Shown: positions 7,477-14,912, counted from the first letter of the stretch. The stretch is 16,297 nt of DNA from Bacteroides sp. (GCF_030151085.1 NZ_JASLER010000101.1:1-16297); one strand, 5' to 3'. Notes: generated from the letters alone by a model not told the origin. A program made the numbers and translations.

Positions 7477-8652
7477 ATGAAACAAGAATTGAAAGAGAAC
7501 GGCGGACTGCCCGCACATATACTTTGGACGCTTGCCATCGTGGCAGGTATATCTGTAGCAAACCTATACTACAACCAACCATTATTGAATGTAATGCGCC
7601 ATGAATTGGGTGTATCTGAATTCAAAAGTAATCTGATCGCCATGATTACGCAAGTTGGCTATGCCATAGGATTGTTGTTCATAGTACCGCTAGGTGACTT
7701 GTTCCAACGCAAGAAGATTATATTAATAAACTTCATCTTACTCATTTTCTCGTTAATTGCAATTGCCGTAGCCCCCAATATATACATTATCTGGGTTGCT
7801 TCACTCATTACAGGTATCTGTTCCATGATTCCCCAAATATTTGTTCCGATTGCTTCCCAATTCTCACGTCCGGAGAATAAAGGACGTAATGTAGGAATTG
7901 TTATTTCCGGTCTACTGACAGGCATACTGGCATCACGTGTAGTCAGCGGCTTTGTCGGAGAAATTTTGGGATGGCGCGAAATGTATTTTATAGCAGCAGG
8001 CTTAATGCTGATTTGTGCCATAGTGGTATTGAAAGTTCTGCCGGATATACGACCTACTTTTCAAGGTAAGTATGCAGAATTGATGAAATCCCTCTTTCAG
8101 TTGATTAAAGATTATCCGACACTACGCATATACTCTATAAGGGCGGCATTGGCTTTCGGTTCTTTTCTGGCCATGTGGTCATGTCTTGCATTTAAAATGG
8201 GACAGGCTCCTTTTTATGCAAATAGTGACGTAATCGGAATATTAGGTTTATGTGGCATTGCAGGAGCATTGACAGCTTCTTTTGTGGGCAAATATGTGAA
8301 GACAGTCGGCATCCGTAATTTTAACTTTATAGGTTGCGCACTAATCATTCTTTCATGGGCATCGCTCTATTTCTGGGGTAACAGTTATGTGGGAATCATT
8401 GCCGGTGTAATACTGATAGATATAGGCATGCAGTGCATCCAACTCAGTAACCAGACCAGCATCTTTGAGATTTGTCCTTCTGCCTCCAATCGGGTAAACA
8501 CAATCTTCATGACTACCTACTTCATTGGCGGGTCATTGGGAACTTTCCTGGCAGGTAGCTGTTGGCAGGCATGGCAATGGGCAGGTGTGGCAGGTATTGG
8601 TGTAACGCTGACAATGATTTCGCTTACAATAACTCTCTTTACCAAGAAATAA
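7477..8652 (+). CDS. MFS transporter, DHA1-type (AraJ-like) exporter
   Basis: The protein has 391 residues with hydrophobic segments spread over the whole length, fitting 12 transmembrane helices of the major facilitator superfamily. TM1 is around 14-32 and leads into ANLYYNQPLL (28-37), typical of this exporter subgroup. The loop between TM2 and TM3 carries the MFS motif A in the form PLGDLFQRKK (71-80). The later segment NRVNTIFMTTYFIGGSLGT (338-356) is also characteristic. Family knowledge: proton-driven efflux of sugars, drugs or metabolites in the inner membrane; the substrate cannot be told from sequence. The ATG at 7477 is the first start in frame after the promoter and fits the family N-terminus. 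The gene appears monocistronic: the next gene has its own promoter. A sugar or antibiotic substrate is equally possible. Confidence 0.9.
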   Translation: MKQELKENGGLPAHILWTLAIVAGISVANLYYNQPLLNVMRHELGVSEFKSNLIAMITQVGYAIGLLFIVPLGDLFQRKKIILINFILLIFSLIAIAVAPNIYIIWVASLITGICSMIPQIFVPIASQFSRPENKGRNVGIVISGLLTGILASRVVSGFVGEILGWREMYFIAAGLMLICAIVVLKVLPDIRPTFQGKYAELMKSLFQLIKDYPTLRIYSIRAALAFGSFLAMWSCLAFKMGQAPFYANSDVIGILGLCGIAGALTASFVGKYVKTVGIRNFNFIGCALIILSWASLYFWGNSYVGIIAGVILIDIGMQCIQLSNQTSIFEICPSASNRVNTIFMTTYFIGGSLGTFLAGSCWQAWQWAGVAGIGVTLTMISLTITLFTKK

Positions 8653-8685
8653 AGTGCAGATTTTCAGAAAATAATACTCAATATG

Positions 8686-8717
8686 TTTGGGAATATATGT
8701 TAAAAGGTTTATATTTG
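8686..8717 (+). promoter_or_regulatory. full Bacteroides-type promoter of the membrane protein gene
   Basis: TTTG (8686-8689), a 20-base spacer and TATATTTG (8710-8717) match both -33 and -7 consensus elements with accepted spacing. The ATG is 48 bases downstream. This is the best complete promoter in the window. Confidence 0.75.
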
Positions 8718-8765
8718 TAAATATTGAATCAAATCTTTTAATATTAATCAAAATACTCTGGTATT

Positions 8766-9404
8766 ATGGAAGAACAAAGAAAAATTTCAGTGGGGAGCGT
8801 ACTCTCCGAAGGTATTGGCATTGGTATCAAAAATGCGGCTTCTATGTTGGGGGCAACAATATTATGGTTATTGACGATCTGGATTCCATATCTCAATGTT
8901 GGTACAACGATTGCCATGATGACTATTCCTATTGAACTCAGCAAAGGAAAAATCATTTCTCCTTTATTCATTTTCGACGGCAAATACCGTCAATACATGG
9001 GTGAGTTCTTTACACTTATCGGACTGATGTATTTATCTATATTACCTGCCATGTTTTTCATGATTATACCGGGTATTATCATTGCTATCGGTTGGTCACT
9101 TGCTATCTACATTCTGCTGGATAAAGGCATTGCTCCGGGTGAAGCAATGATTCGCAGTAATAAAGCAACTTACGGATATAAGTGGACTATTTTCGGTGTG
9201 AGCTTTGTATTGGTAATTGTTTATTTTATAGCCATCTATATTGTTGCCATGATAGCTGTACACAGCGGATTCTTCGGTTTCATACTAGGATTAATCGTCG
9301 TAGCTATATTTATGGTAGCGAACTTGGGTTGCGAAGCTGTAATCTATCGCAAACTGACTGCAGAACCCCGACCGGAAGAAATGGAAACCGTAGTTGAAGT
9401 CTAA
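8766..9404 (+). CDS. small DUF975-like integral membrane protein
   Basis: The protein has 212 residues and about four hydrophobic segments: roughly 28-57, 80-115, 140-165 and 168-192. Between the second and third, KGIAPGEAMIRSNKATYGYK (120-139) resembles the conserved cytoplasmic stretch of DUF975 and of the glycerophosphodiesterase membrane-domain group, in which an EAM/EAL-x-S segment precedes a GxK. There is no signal peptide beyond the membrane helices; the tail (195-212) is acidic and soluble. Function is unknown in the family; location should be the inner membrane. It has its own promoter and a strong terminator, so it is a one-gene unit. The ATG at 8766 fits the spacing from the promoter. 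A remote transporter subunit cannot be excluded. Confidence 0.7.
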   Translation: MEEQRKISVGSVLSEGIGIGIKNAASMLGATILWLLTIWIPYLNVGTTIAMMTIPIELSKGKIISPLFIFDGKYRQYMGEFFTLIGLMYLSILPAMFFMIIPGIIIAIGWSLAIYILLDKGIAPGEAMIRSNKATYGYKWTIFGVSFVLVIVYFIAIYIVAMIAVHSGFFGFILGLIVVAIFMVANLGCEAVIYRKLTAEPRPEEMETVVEV

Positions 9405-9421
9405 TAACTATTTCTATATTT

Positions 9422-9464
9422 ACGAGCCCCACATCCATTGCCGGATGTGGGGCTCGTTCTTTTA
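9422..9464. terminator. strong bidirectional intrinsic terminator
   Basis: ACGAGCCCCACATCC (9422-9436) pairs perfectly with GGATGTGGGGCTCGT (9443-9457), a 15-bp stem with loop ATTGCC, followed by TCTTTT. It lies between the convergent membrane protein gene and kdgK and probably serves both. Confidence 0.9.
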
Positions 9465-9501
9465 TACAGCTATCGGAAATACAGGCAATCATATCCCGTA
9501 C

Positions 9502-10575
9502 TTATCTTGATACACGCCCTGAAGTATTCCCATTCATCAGGCTTTCCACTTCTTCCACCGTCACAAGGTTGAAATCACCATAAATGGTGTTTTTCAATGC
9601 AGAGGCGGCAAGTGCATATTCCAATGCCTTCTGGTCATCATTCGGATAACTAATCAATCCATATATCAAACCGCCTACAAAGGCGTCACCCGTGCCCACA
9701 CGATCTACTTCATGTTCGATATTGTATATACCGGTATGCTTTAAACTACCGTCGGAATAGAGCACTGCCGCAAGAAGGTTGTGATTGGAAGTAATAGAGT
9801 TACGCAGTTCAAGAAATATCTTCTTGCAACGAGGAACAAGTTCAGATACTTTCTGACCAAAAGCTTCGAAAGCAGGTAGATCGGATTCAAAGGAAGTATC
9901 AGTAGCATTGGTAGCTTTAAAACCTACAGGCTGAATGCCAAGGATCTCTTTATATTCAGGCTCGGCACCAAAGATGACGTCACTATATTGCACTAAAGGT
10001 TGCATGACTTCGGCTGCCGTACGACCATAGTTCCAAAGTTTCTTACGGAAATTAAGATCACAGGATATTGTCAAGCCCATGCGGTCGGCAACTTCGAGCG
10101 CTTCCAGGCAAGCATCTGCTCCATCTTGCGAAAGGGCTGCCGCAATGCCCGACCAATGAAACCAACCGGCATCAGCAAATATCTTCTCCCAATCAATCAT
10201 ACCCGGGCGCAGAGTAGCAAAAGAGGAACCTGCACGATCATAGACCACATTTGAATTACGGAAAGCAGCACCACATTCCAAATAATATAATCCCAAGCGA
10301 TCACCTCCCCATACAATTCCTTCGGTTCCCAAACCACTGGCACGCAAAGATGCCATGCAAGCATGTGCCACCGCATTATCCGGCAGACGAGTAACAAATT
10401 CGGTAGGTATACCAAAATTTGCCAAAGAAACGGCAACATTAGCCTCACTGCCACCATAAGTTGCAATGAACTCATTGGCTTGTGAAAAACGACGGAAACC
10501 CGGAGTAGTCAGGCGAAGCATTATTTCACCAAAAGTTACGACTTTCTTTGTTGTAACCAATTTATTTTTTTCCAT
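9502..10575 (-). CDS. kdgK: 2-dehydro-3-deoxygluconokinase (PfkB family)
   Basis: The protein has 357 residues and fits a PfkB-family sugar kinase. The substrate-binding N-terminal part reads VTFGEIMLRLTTPG (13-26) and YGGSEANVAVSLANFG (40-55), a pattern typical of KDG kinases. The ATP/anion-hole signature is DRVGTGDAFVGG (291-302) with the catalytic base D297. Family reaction: phosphorylation of 2-keto-3-deoxygluconate to KDPG with ATP, in the cytoplasm, during breakdown of uronic acids such as pectin or alginate derivatives. In many Bacteroidales the gene lies next to the KDPG aldolase; none is present here on either side. The ATG at 10575 precedes a short basic lead-in before the domain. 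A related specificity (ribokinase-like or fructokinase) is less likely given the N-terminal motif. Confidence 0.88.
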   Translation of the reverse strand: MEKNKLVTTKKVVTFGEIMLRLTTPGFRRFSQANEFIATYGGSEANVAVSLANFGIPTEFVTRLPDNAVAHACMASLRASGLGTEGIVWGGDRLGLYYLECGAAFRNSNVVYDRAGSSFATLRPGMIDWEKIFADAGWFHWSGIAAALSQDGADACLEALEVADRMGLTISCDLNFRKKLWNYGRTAAEVMQPLVQYSDVIFGAEPEYKEILGIQPVGFKATNATDTSFESDLPAFEAFGQKVSELVPRCKKIFLELRNSITSNHNLLAAVLYSDGSLKHTGIYNIEHEVDRVGTGDAFVGGLIYGLISYPNDDQKALEYALAASALKNTIYGDFNLVTVEEVESLMNGNTSGRVSR

Positions 10576-10592
10576 ATTAAACGATCATTATA

Positions 10593-10624
10593 TTATCCCC
10601 TCCTCCCCTTTGACGGGGGGATAA
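10593..10624 (-). repeat. G/C-rich inverted repeat in the kdgK leader
   Basis: TTATCCCC (10593-10600) and GGGGATAA (10617-10624) form a perfect 8-bp inverted repeat; an inner CCCC (10605-10608) offers an alternative pairing with GGGG at 10615-10618. It lies between the -7 box and the kdgK start, so it would be transcribed. It could be a REP-like intergenic repeat or an mRNA stability or translation element. Confidence 0.5.
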
Positions 10625-10649
10625 GGAGAATAATTCTGCTAAATCATTG

Positions 10650-10657
10650 CAAAAGTA
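10650..10657 (-). promoter_or_regulatory. kdgK: -7 promoter box of kdgK
   Basis: On the minus strand this reads TACTTTTG, an exact TAnnTTTG match, 74 bases before the ATG. No clear -33 TTTG. The resulting leader would include the G/C-rich inverted repeat. Confidence 0.5.
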
Positions 10658-10804
10658 CAAATTAATAAGGAAAAAGAAATTCCTTAGTAGAAAAGAGTTT
10701 CGAATATAAAATTTTTAAGAAACCTGTGAACAATCCTTCATAGAGGTTGTTTTTGGAATAAACTTGATAACGAACAATTTATTAAACCTAAACAAAAATT
10801 GAGT

Positions 10805-11386
10805 ATGAAAAAGTTTATTGCATTAGCAGCATTAGTAATGTTGGGCATCACAGCGAACACCGTATTTGCCCAGGAAAGTAGTAGAGCAGAACGCAAAGCA
10901 GAAAGAGACGCTAAGCGTGCAAAGATGAAAGCAGAAGAGCAAGTAGCGAACACCATCTCATACGATGACGCTGTTGCAGCATTGCAGGCAAAACAATTTG
11001 TAATGGAAGCTAACCAGGTTATGTTCCGTAACGGACAAACCGCATTTGTAAATTCCAACACTAACTTCGTTTTGGTTAACGAAGGACGTGGTACAGTACA
11101 GGTAGCATTCAATACTGTATATCCCGGTCCTAACGGTATCGGTGGAGTAACAGTAGATGGAACAGTTTCTGATATTCAGACAACCACTGACAAGAGAGGA
11201 AACGTTAATTGCAACTTCAGTATTCAAGGTATCGGTATCTCAGCACAGATATTCCTTACATTGACTGACGGAGGTAACAATGCAACTGTAACCATTAGCC
11301 CGAACTTCAATGGCAACACCATGACATTGAGCGGTAATTTGGTTCCGTTGAACCAGTCGAACATCTTCAAGGGACGTTCTTGGTAA
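10805..11386 (+). CDS. secreted DUF4251-family protein
   Basis: The protein has 193 residues from the ATG at 10805; a TTG two codons upstream (10799) is a less likely start. Residues 1-22 are a signal peptide: MKKF, a hydrophobic core, then a VFA-QES cleavage site for signal peptidase I. No lipobox Cys is present, so it should be a soluble periplasmic or secreted protein. A charged segment (RAERKAERDAKRAKMKAEEQ, 27-46) is probably helical. From about residue 55 a beta-rich domain matches the DUF4251 pattern of Bacteroidetes, with FVNSNTNFVLVNEGRGTVQV (81-100), VDGTVSDIQ (117-125) and ISPNFNGNTMTLSGNLVP (164-181). The domain's function is unknown. It is followed by a strong terminator. I found no convincing promoter in the 230 bases upstream. 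Confidence 0.85.
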   Translation: MKKFIALAALVMLGITANTVFAQESSRAERKAERDAKRAKMKAEEQVANTISYDDAVAALQAKQFVMEANQVMFRNGQTAFVNSNTNFVLVNEGRGTVQVAFNTVYPGPNGIGGVTVDGTVSDIQTTTDKRGNVNCNFSIQGIGISAQIFLTLTDGGNNATVTISPNFNGNTMTLSGNLVPLNQSNIFKGRSW

Positions 11387-11410
11387 AACCCTTACAAATT
11401 ATATAACCTC

Positions 11411-11461
11411 ACTCCGCTGCAAATCACTTAAAAAGTGTACATTTGCAGCGGAGTTTTTTTT
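11411..11461 (+). terminator. strong intrinsic terminator after the DUF4251 gene
   Basis: ACTCCGCTGCAAAT (11411-11424) pairs perfectly with ATTTGCAGCGGAGT (11441-11454), followed by a run of eight T (11454-11461). The 16-base loop can itself pair CACTT with AAGTG. It ends 17 bases before the next start codon. Confidence 0.9.
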
Positions 11462-11478
11462 AATAACTATTCACTTTG

Positions 11479-12141
11479 ATGAGAGAATATATCATTGCAG
11501 ATAATCAAGATATTACCAAAGCCGGTATGATGTTCTTGCTGAGCAAGCAGAAAGATACTTCTTTATTATTGGAGGCAGATAATAAGGCGGAGTTAATACA
11601 GCAGTTACGCTTGCACCCTACAGCAGTTGTTATTCTGGACTATACCCTTTTTGATTTTTCGGGTGTTGAAGAGCTGATTGTATTGCATGAACGTTTTAAA
11701 GAAACCGACTGGTTACTGTTTTCCGATGAATTGAGCATGACTTTCCTACGGCAAGTATTGTTCAGCAGCATGGCATTCGGAGTGGTAATGAAGGATAATT
11801 CTAAAGAAGAAATATTCTCGGCTCTGCAATGTGCTACACGCAAAGAGCGTTTTATTTGCAATTATGTCAGCAACTTGCTACTAGCAGGCAATGGAATACC
11901 CTCGCCTACTCATCCTGCCATCAAGGATGATTTATTAACGCCTGCCGAACGAAGTATTTTGAAGGAAATAGCTTTGGGGAAGACTACAAAAGAGATTGCT
12001 ATCGAACGCAACCTTAGCTTCCATACAGTAAATAGCCACCGGAAAAATATATTCCGGAAGCTGAATGTAAACAATGCGCACGAAGCTACCAAATATGCCA
12101 TGAAAGCAGGCATTGTAGATTTGGTAGAATATTACATATAG
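11479..12141 (+). CDS. orphan NarL/FixJ-family response regulator (LuxR-type HTH)
   Basis: The protein has 220 residues from the ATG at 11479; the preceding TTG codon is less likely. The receiver (about 3-115) has acceptor D54 in VVILDYTLFD, S82 at the Thr/Ser switch position and K105 in VVMKD. Of the usual N-terminal acidic pair (DD), the second residue is Asn: IADNQDITKAG (6-16). A LuxR-type HTH fills 152-212: LTPAERSILKEIALGKTTKE, then FHTVNSHRKNIFRKL. Family role: DNA-binding transcriptional regulator, normally activated by phosphorylation. No histidine kinase gene is adjacent, so it is an orphan here. The start lies directly past a strong terminator with no room for a normal promoter and leader, suggesting readthrough or leaderless transcription. 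Its 3' end overlaps mnmA by 10 bases in convergent orientation. Targets are unknown. Confidence 0.88.
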   Translation: MREYIIADNQDITKAGMMFLLSKQKDTSLLLEADNKAELIQQLRLHPTAVVILDYTLFDFSGVEELIVLHERFKETDWLLFSDELSMTFLRQVLFSSMAFGVVMKDNSKEEIFSALQCATRKERFICNYVSNLLLAGNGIPSPTHPAIKDDLLTPAERSILKEIALGKTTKEIAIERNLSFHTVNSHRKNIFRKLNVNNAHEATKYAMKAGIVDLVEYYI

Positions 12142-13220
12142 ATTTCTCCACTACCGATGCAAAGCCGGGAAGCCTCATCGTAAATCACTCCAAACTGTCC
12201 GGGAGCTATACCTTGCAGTTTCTCAGCAGAAATGATACGATAACCGTCTGCCTCTTGCGACAAACGCCCTTTGATGAATTCCGGCGTATGGCGTATCTTG
12301 AAGGTTATGTCCACTTGTTCCGATAACTCTTTCCAAGGATCATCCGTAATGAAATGAAAGTCGTACATGCGAAACTCGTTTCCGTATTGCTTTTCGGTAT
12401 CGTATCCGTGGGAAACATAAACTATATTCTCATTAATATCTTTACGAACCACAAACCACGGTCCGCCACTCAATCCTAACCCTTTTCGCTGACCTATGGT
12501 ATGGAACCAATAGCCACGATGCTTGCCCAAGCGCTTGCCGGTTTCCAGTTCTATAATTTCGCCTTCTTTCTCGCCAAGAAAGCGGCGAACAAAATCATTA
12601 TAATTAATCTTACCTAAAAAACAAATACCTTGGCTATCTCTACGCTTGGCGCTGGGTAGTCCGGCACGCATAGCAATATCACGGACTTCGTGCTTCATCA
12701 GTCCGCCCAATGGAAACATCAGTTTGGAAACTTGTAAATAGTCTATTTGTGCCAGGAAGTCGGTCTGGTCTTTAACAGGGTCTAAGGCAGTACCTAGCCA
12801 GGTTTTTCCGTCCAGCACCACGGTGGTAGCATAATGCCCGGTAGCGGTAAAATCAAACTCCTTCCCTACCCGTTGCTCAAAACATCCGAATTTGATGAGT
12901 TTGTTGCACATTACATCAGGGTTCGGCGTCAATCCGCGACGTATTTTGTCAATGGCGTAGGCAGCTACATTATCCCAGTATTCTTTATGCAGATCCACTA
13001 CCTCCAACGGCAGACCGTAGCGACGGGCAATGGCTGTGGCAATCTCCAGATCTTCTTCTGCAGAGCAATCCATATAATCAGCATCATCCTTCCCTATTTT
13101 AATATAAAACAGAGAAGGACGAAAACCTTGTTCACAAAGAAGATGTACAACAACAGAACTATCGACACCTCCCGATAATAGTACGGCTATATCAGCATTC
13201 TCACTTACTATTTGTCTCAT
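12132..13220 (-). CDS. mnmA: tRNA-specific 2-thiouridylase
   Basis: The protein has 362 residues, close to the usual length of about 360. It has the PP-loop ATP-binding motif LLSGGVDSS (14-22) and the catalytic pair C105 (NPDVMCNKLIKFG) and C200 (DSQGICFLG). Other family blocks are FTATGHYA (124-131), KDQTDFLAQI (150-159, where the family usually has KDQSYFL), HTIGQRKGLG (240-249), and GIAPGQFGVIYD (337-348). Family reaction: ATP-dependent 2-thiolation of the wobble uridine (U34) of tRNA-Lys, -Glu and -Gln in the cytoplasm, with sulfur received as a persulfide. The ATG at 13220 precedes the PP-loop closely and fits the family. The gene overlaps the response regulator by 10 bases at the 3' end. 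metY lies upstream on the same strand, 246 bases away and with a hairpin between them, so co-transcription is unlikely. Confidence 0.96.
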   Translation of the reverse strand: MRQIVSENADIAVLLSGGVDSSVVVHLLCEQGFRPSLFYIKIGKDDADYMDCSAEEDLEIATAIARRYGLPLEVVDLHKEYWDNVAAYAIDKIRRGLTPNPDVMCNKLIKFGCFEQRVGKEFDFTATGHYATTVVLDGKTWLGTALDPVKDQTDFLAQIDYLQVSKLMFPLGGLMKHEVRDIAMRAGLPSAKRRDSQGICFLGKINYNDFVRRFLGEKEGEIIELETGKRLGKHRGYWFHTIGQRKGLGLSGGPWFVVRKDINENIVYVSHGYDTEKQYGNEFRMYDFHFITDDPWKELSEQVDITFKIRHTPEFIKGRLSQEADGYRIISAEKLQGIAPGQFGVIYDEASRLCIGSGEIYM

Positions 13221-13293
13221 TTTTTCTCAAAACAAAAAACATCATTCAACTAGCTTAAAATCCTTGTCAGAAGTACTTCTCGAAGGGGTGAAA

Positions 13294-13371
13294 ATTTTTA
13301 GTAAAAACCTTCCGAATTTTTAGTAAAAATCTATCGGGAATTTACTAAAAATTCAGTGGATTTTTAGTAAA
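13294..13371. repeat. four copies of a 12-bp motif with 22-bp phasing, upstream of mnmA
   Basis: ATTTTTAGTAAA occurs directly at 13294-13305, 13316-13327 and 13360-13371, and inverted (TTTACTAAAAAT) at 13341-13352. The direct copies start 22 and 44 bases apart; the inverted copy sits close to the missing third register. Copies 1 and 2 extend to AATTTTTAGTAAAAA. The array lies 74-151 bases before the mnmA start. Phasing near two helical turns fits an operator array, but a dispersed intergenic repeat is possible too. Confidence 0.7.
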
Positions 13372-13407
13372 CATCATCCACCCTTTATTAATACAGTGGC
13401 AAATAAG

Positions 13408-13447
13408 CAGGAAATGTAATATAATATGATTATATTTACTTTTCCTG
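13408..13447. terminator. 17-bp imperfect hairpin after metY
   Basis: CAGGAAA (13408-13414) pairs with TTTCCTG (13441-13447), GTA (13416-13418) with TAC (13437-13439), and ATATAAT (13419-13425) with ATTATAT (13429-13435) around loop ATG, with one mismatch and one bulge. It lies 20 bases beyond the metY stop on the minus strand. The following U-tract is weak (CTTATTTG), so it may be a terminator or an mRNA 3'-end stabiliser. Confidence 0.5.
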
Positions 13448-13466
13448 TACTATTTAAAATTACATT

Positions 13467-14753
13467 TTAGATCTTCTCCAATGCCTGTGACAAATCATCT
13501 AACAAATCATCGATATGTTCTGTTCCGATAGAAAGGCGAACAGTACCCGGTTTGATTCCCTGCTCTGCCAATTCCTGTTCGTTCAACTGAGAATGGGTGG
13601 TGGTGGCAGGATGTATAACCAATGATTTCACATCAGCAACATTCGCCAATAAAGAGAATATTTGCAGATTATCTATAAATGCTTGAGCTTCCTTAGTTCC
13701 ACCTTTCACTTCAAAAGTGAAGATTGAACCGGCACCTTGAGGGAAATACTTCTTATATAATGCATGATCCGGATGGTCAGACAAAGACGGATGATTCACA
13801 GCGGCAACCTTAGGATGCTTCTTTAAGAAGTCCACTACTTTCAGGGCATTCTCTACGTGGCGCTCTACGCGAAGTGATAATGTTTCGAGTCCTTGCAGCA
13901 AAATGAATGCGTTGAAAGGACTGATAGCGGCACCTGTATCACGTAACAATACGGCACGAATACGAATAACGTAAGCCGCAGGTCCGGCAGCATCTACAAA
14001 ACGCACGCCGTGATAACTTGCATCCGGCTCAGTCAGTTGAGGAAACTTACCGGAAGCTACCCAGTCGAACTTACCACTATCTACAATGACACCGCCCAAA
14101 GACGTTCCGTGTCCTCCGATAAACTTGGTAGCAGAATGAACTACAATATCTGCACCGTGCTCGATAGGTCGAATCAAATAAGGAGTACCAAAAGTATTAT
14201 CTATAATCAAAGGAATATTGTGGCGATGGGCTATTTCGGCCACTGCATCAATATCGATGATGTTTGAATTCGGATTGCCCAGAGTCTCGATAAAAACAGC
14301 TTTAGTATTCTCCTGAATGGCTTTTTCGAAATTACTCAAATCACTGGGATCTACAAAAGTAGTAGTAACCCCGTATGTCGGCAATGTGTGAGCCAGCAAA
14401 TTATAAGTTCCGCCATAGATGGTCTTAGCAGCAACAATATGGTCACCCGCACGGGTGATATTCTCGAAAGCGTATGTGATGGCTGCCGCACCGGAAGCTA
14501 CTGCCAACGCAGCCACTCCGCCTTCCAAAGCAGCTACACGCTTTTCGAATACATCTTGCGTAGAATTCGTCAAGCGCCCATATATATTACCCGGGTCCTG
14601 CAAGCCAAAACGTGCGGCAGCATGTGCCGAGTCACGGAATACGTATGATGTAGTCTGATAGATAGGAACAGCACGTGCATCAGTTGCCGGATCGGGTTGT
14701 TCTTGCCCTACATGAAGTTGTAAAGTCTCAAAATGCAATTTCTTTGTTTCCAT
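13467..14753 (-). CDS. metY: O-acetylhomoserine sulfhydrylase (Cys/Met metabolism PLP enzyme)
   Basis: The start METKKLHFETLQLHVGQEQP at 14753 gives 428 residues, the usual length of this family; an in-frame ATG at 14804 lies inside the promoter box and is rejected. Family blocks: AVPIYQTTSYVF (28-39), IYGRLTNSTQDVFE (57-70), ASGAAAI (86-92), IDNTFGTPYL (184-193) and SATKFIGGHGT (207-217) with the PLP-binding K210. Near the C-terminus are SLVIHPATTTHSQL (377-390) and TVRLSIGTEHIDDL (404-417), as in the O-acetylhomoserine aminocarboxypropyltransferase branch. Family reaction: O-acetylhomoserine plus sulfide (or methanethiol) gives homocysteine (or methionine) and acetate, in the cytoplasm; some members also act as cysteine synthases. 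It is divergent from the S41 peptidase gene, with dyad sequences in between. Cystathionine gamma-synthase or lyase activity is less likely from the length and insertion pattern. Confidence 0.93.
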   Translation of the reverse strand: METKKLHFETLQLHVGQEQPDPATDARAVPIYQTTSYVFRDSAHAAARFGLQDPGNIYGRLTNSTQDVFEKRVAALEGGVAALAVASGAAAITYAFENITRAGDHIVAAKTIYGGTYNLLAHTLPTYGVTTTFVDPSDLSNFEKAIQENTKAVFIETLGNPNSNIIDIDAVAEIAHRHNIPLIIDNTFGTPYLIRPIEHGADIVVHSATKFIGGHGTSLGGVIVDSGKFDWVASGKFPQLTEPDASYHGVRFVDAAGPAAYVIRIRAVLLRDTGAAISPFNAFILLQGLETLSLRVERHVENALKVVDFLKKHPKVAAVNHPSLSDHPDHALYKKYFPQGAGSIFTFEVKGGTKEAQAFIDNLQIFSLLANVADVKSLVIHPATTTHSQLNEQELAEQGIKPGTVRLSIGTEHIDDLLDDLSQALEKI

Positions 14754-14801
14754 TGTCGTCTGTATTTTAGATGAATAATTTCGTTCTTTTTTCTGATGTT
14801 G

Positions 14802-14809
14802 CAAAGATA
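14802..14809 (-). promoter_or_regulatory. metY: -7 promoter box of metY
   Basis: On the minus strand this reads TATCTTTG, an exact -7 match, 48 bases before the metY ATG. No -33 TTTG is visible; instead dyad sequences occupy that region, which would fit an activator- or repressor-controlled promoter. Confidence 0.6.
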
Positions 14810-14819
14810 AGGGGAAGAA

Positions 14820-14846
14820 TCATAGTAACCTATGACATAAGATAGG
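14820..14846. promoter_or_regulatory. overlapping dyads upstream of metY, possible operator
   Basis: TCATAG (14820-14825) and CTATGA (14830-14835) form a 6-bp dyad with a 4-base centre. CCTAT (14829-14833) and ATAGG (14842-14846) form a second, overlapping dyad. Both lie between about 10 and 37 bases upstream of the metY -7 box, where a regulator of sulfur metabolism could bind. The identity of such a regulator is unknown. Confidence 0.4.
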
Positions 14847-14899
14847 GAATTTTATACCATATTTGTGGTAGGAGCAAACAAACTATTCTTATCTTTTCC

Positions 14900-14907
14900 T
14901 ATCTTTG
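14900..14907 (+). promoter_or_regulatory. -7 promoter box abutting the S41 peptidase start
   Basis: TATCTTTG matches the -7 consensus exactly and is followed after only five bases (CAACT) by the ATG at 14913. No -33 TTTG is seen. Same geometry as the MFS gene promoter; a leaderless transcript is implied. Confidence 0.55.
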
Positions 14908-14912
14908 CAACT

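Noticed and set aside
13294..13371. Short phased repeats as a CRISPR array
   Set aside because: The repeat unit is only 12 bp, spacers are about 7-10 bp, one copy is inverted, and no cas gene is present.
14754..14804. ATG at 14804 as the metY start
   Set aside because: It overlaps the -7 promoter box and adds 17 residues with no likeness to the family; the METKKLHFETLQLH start fits the normal length.
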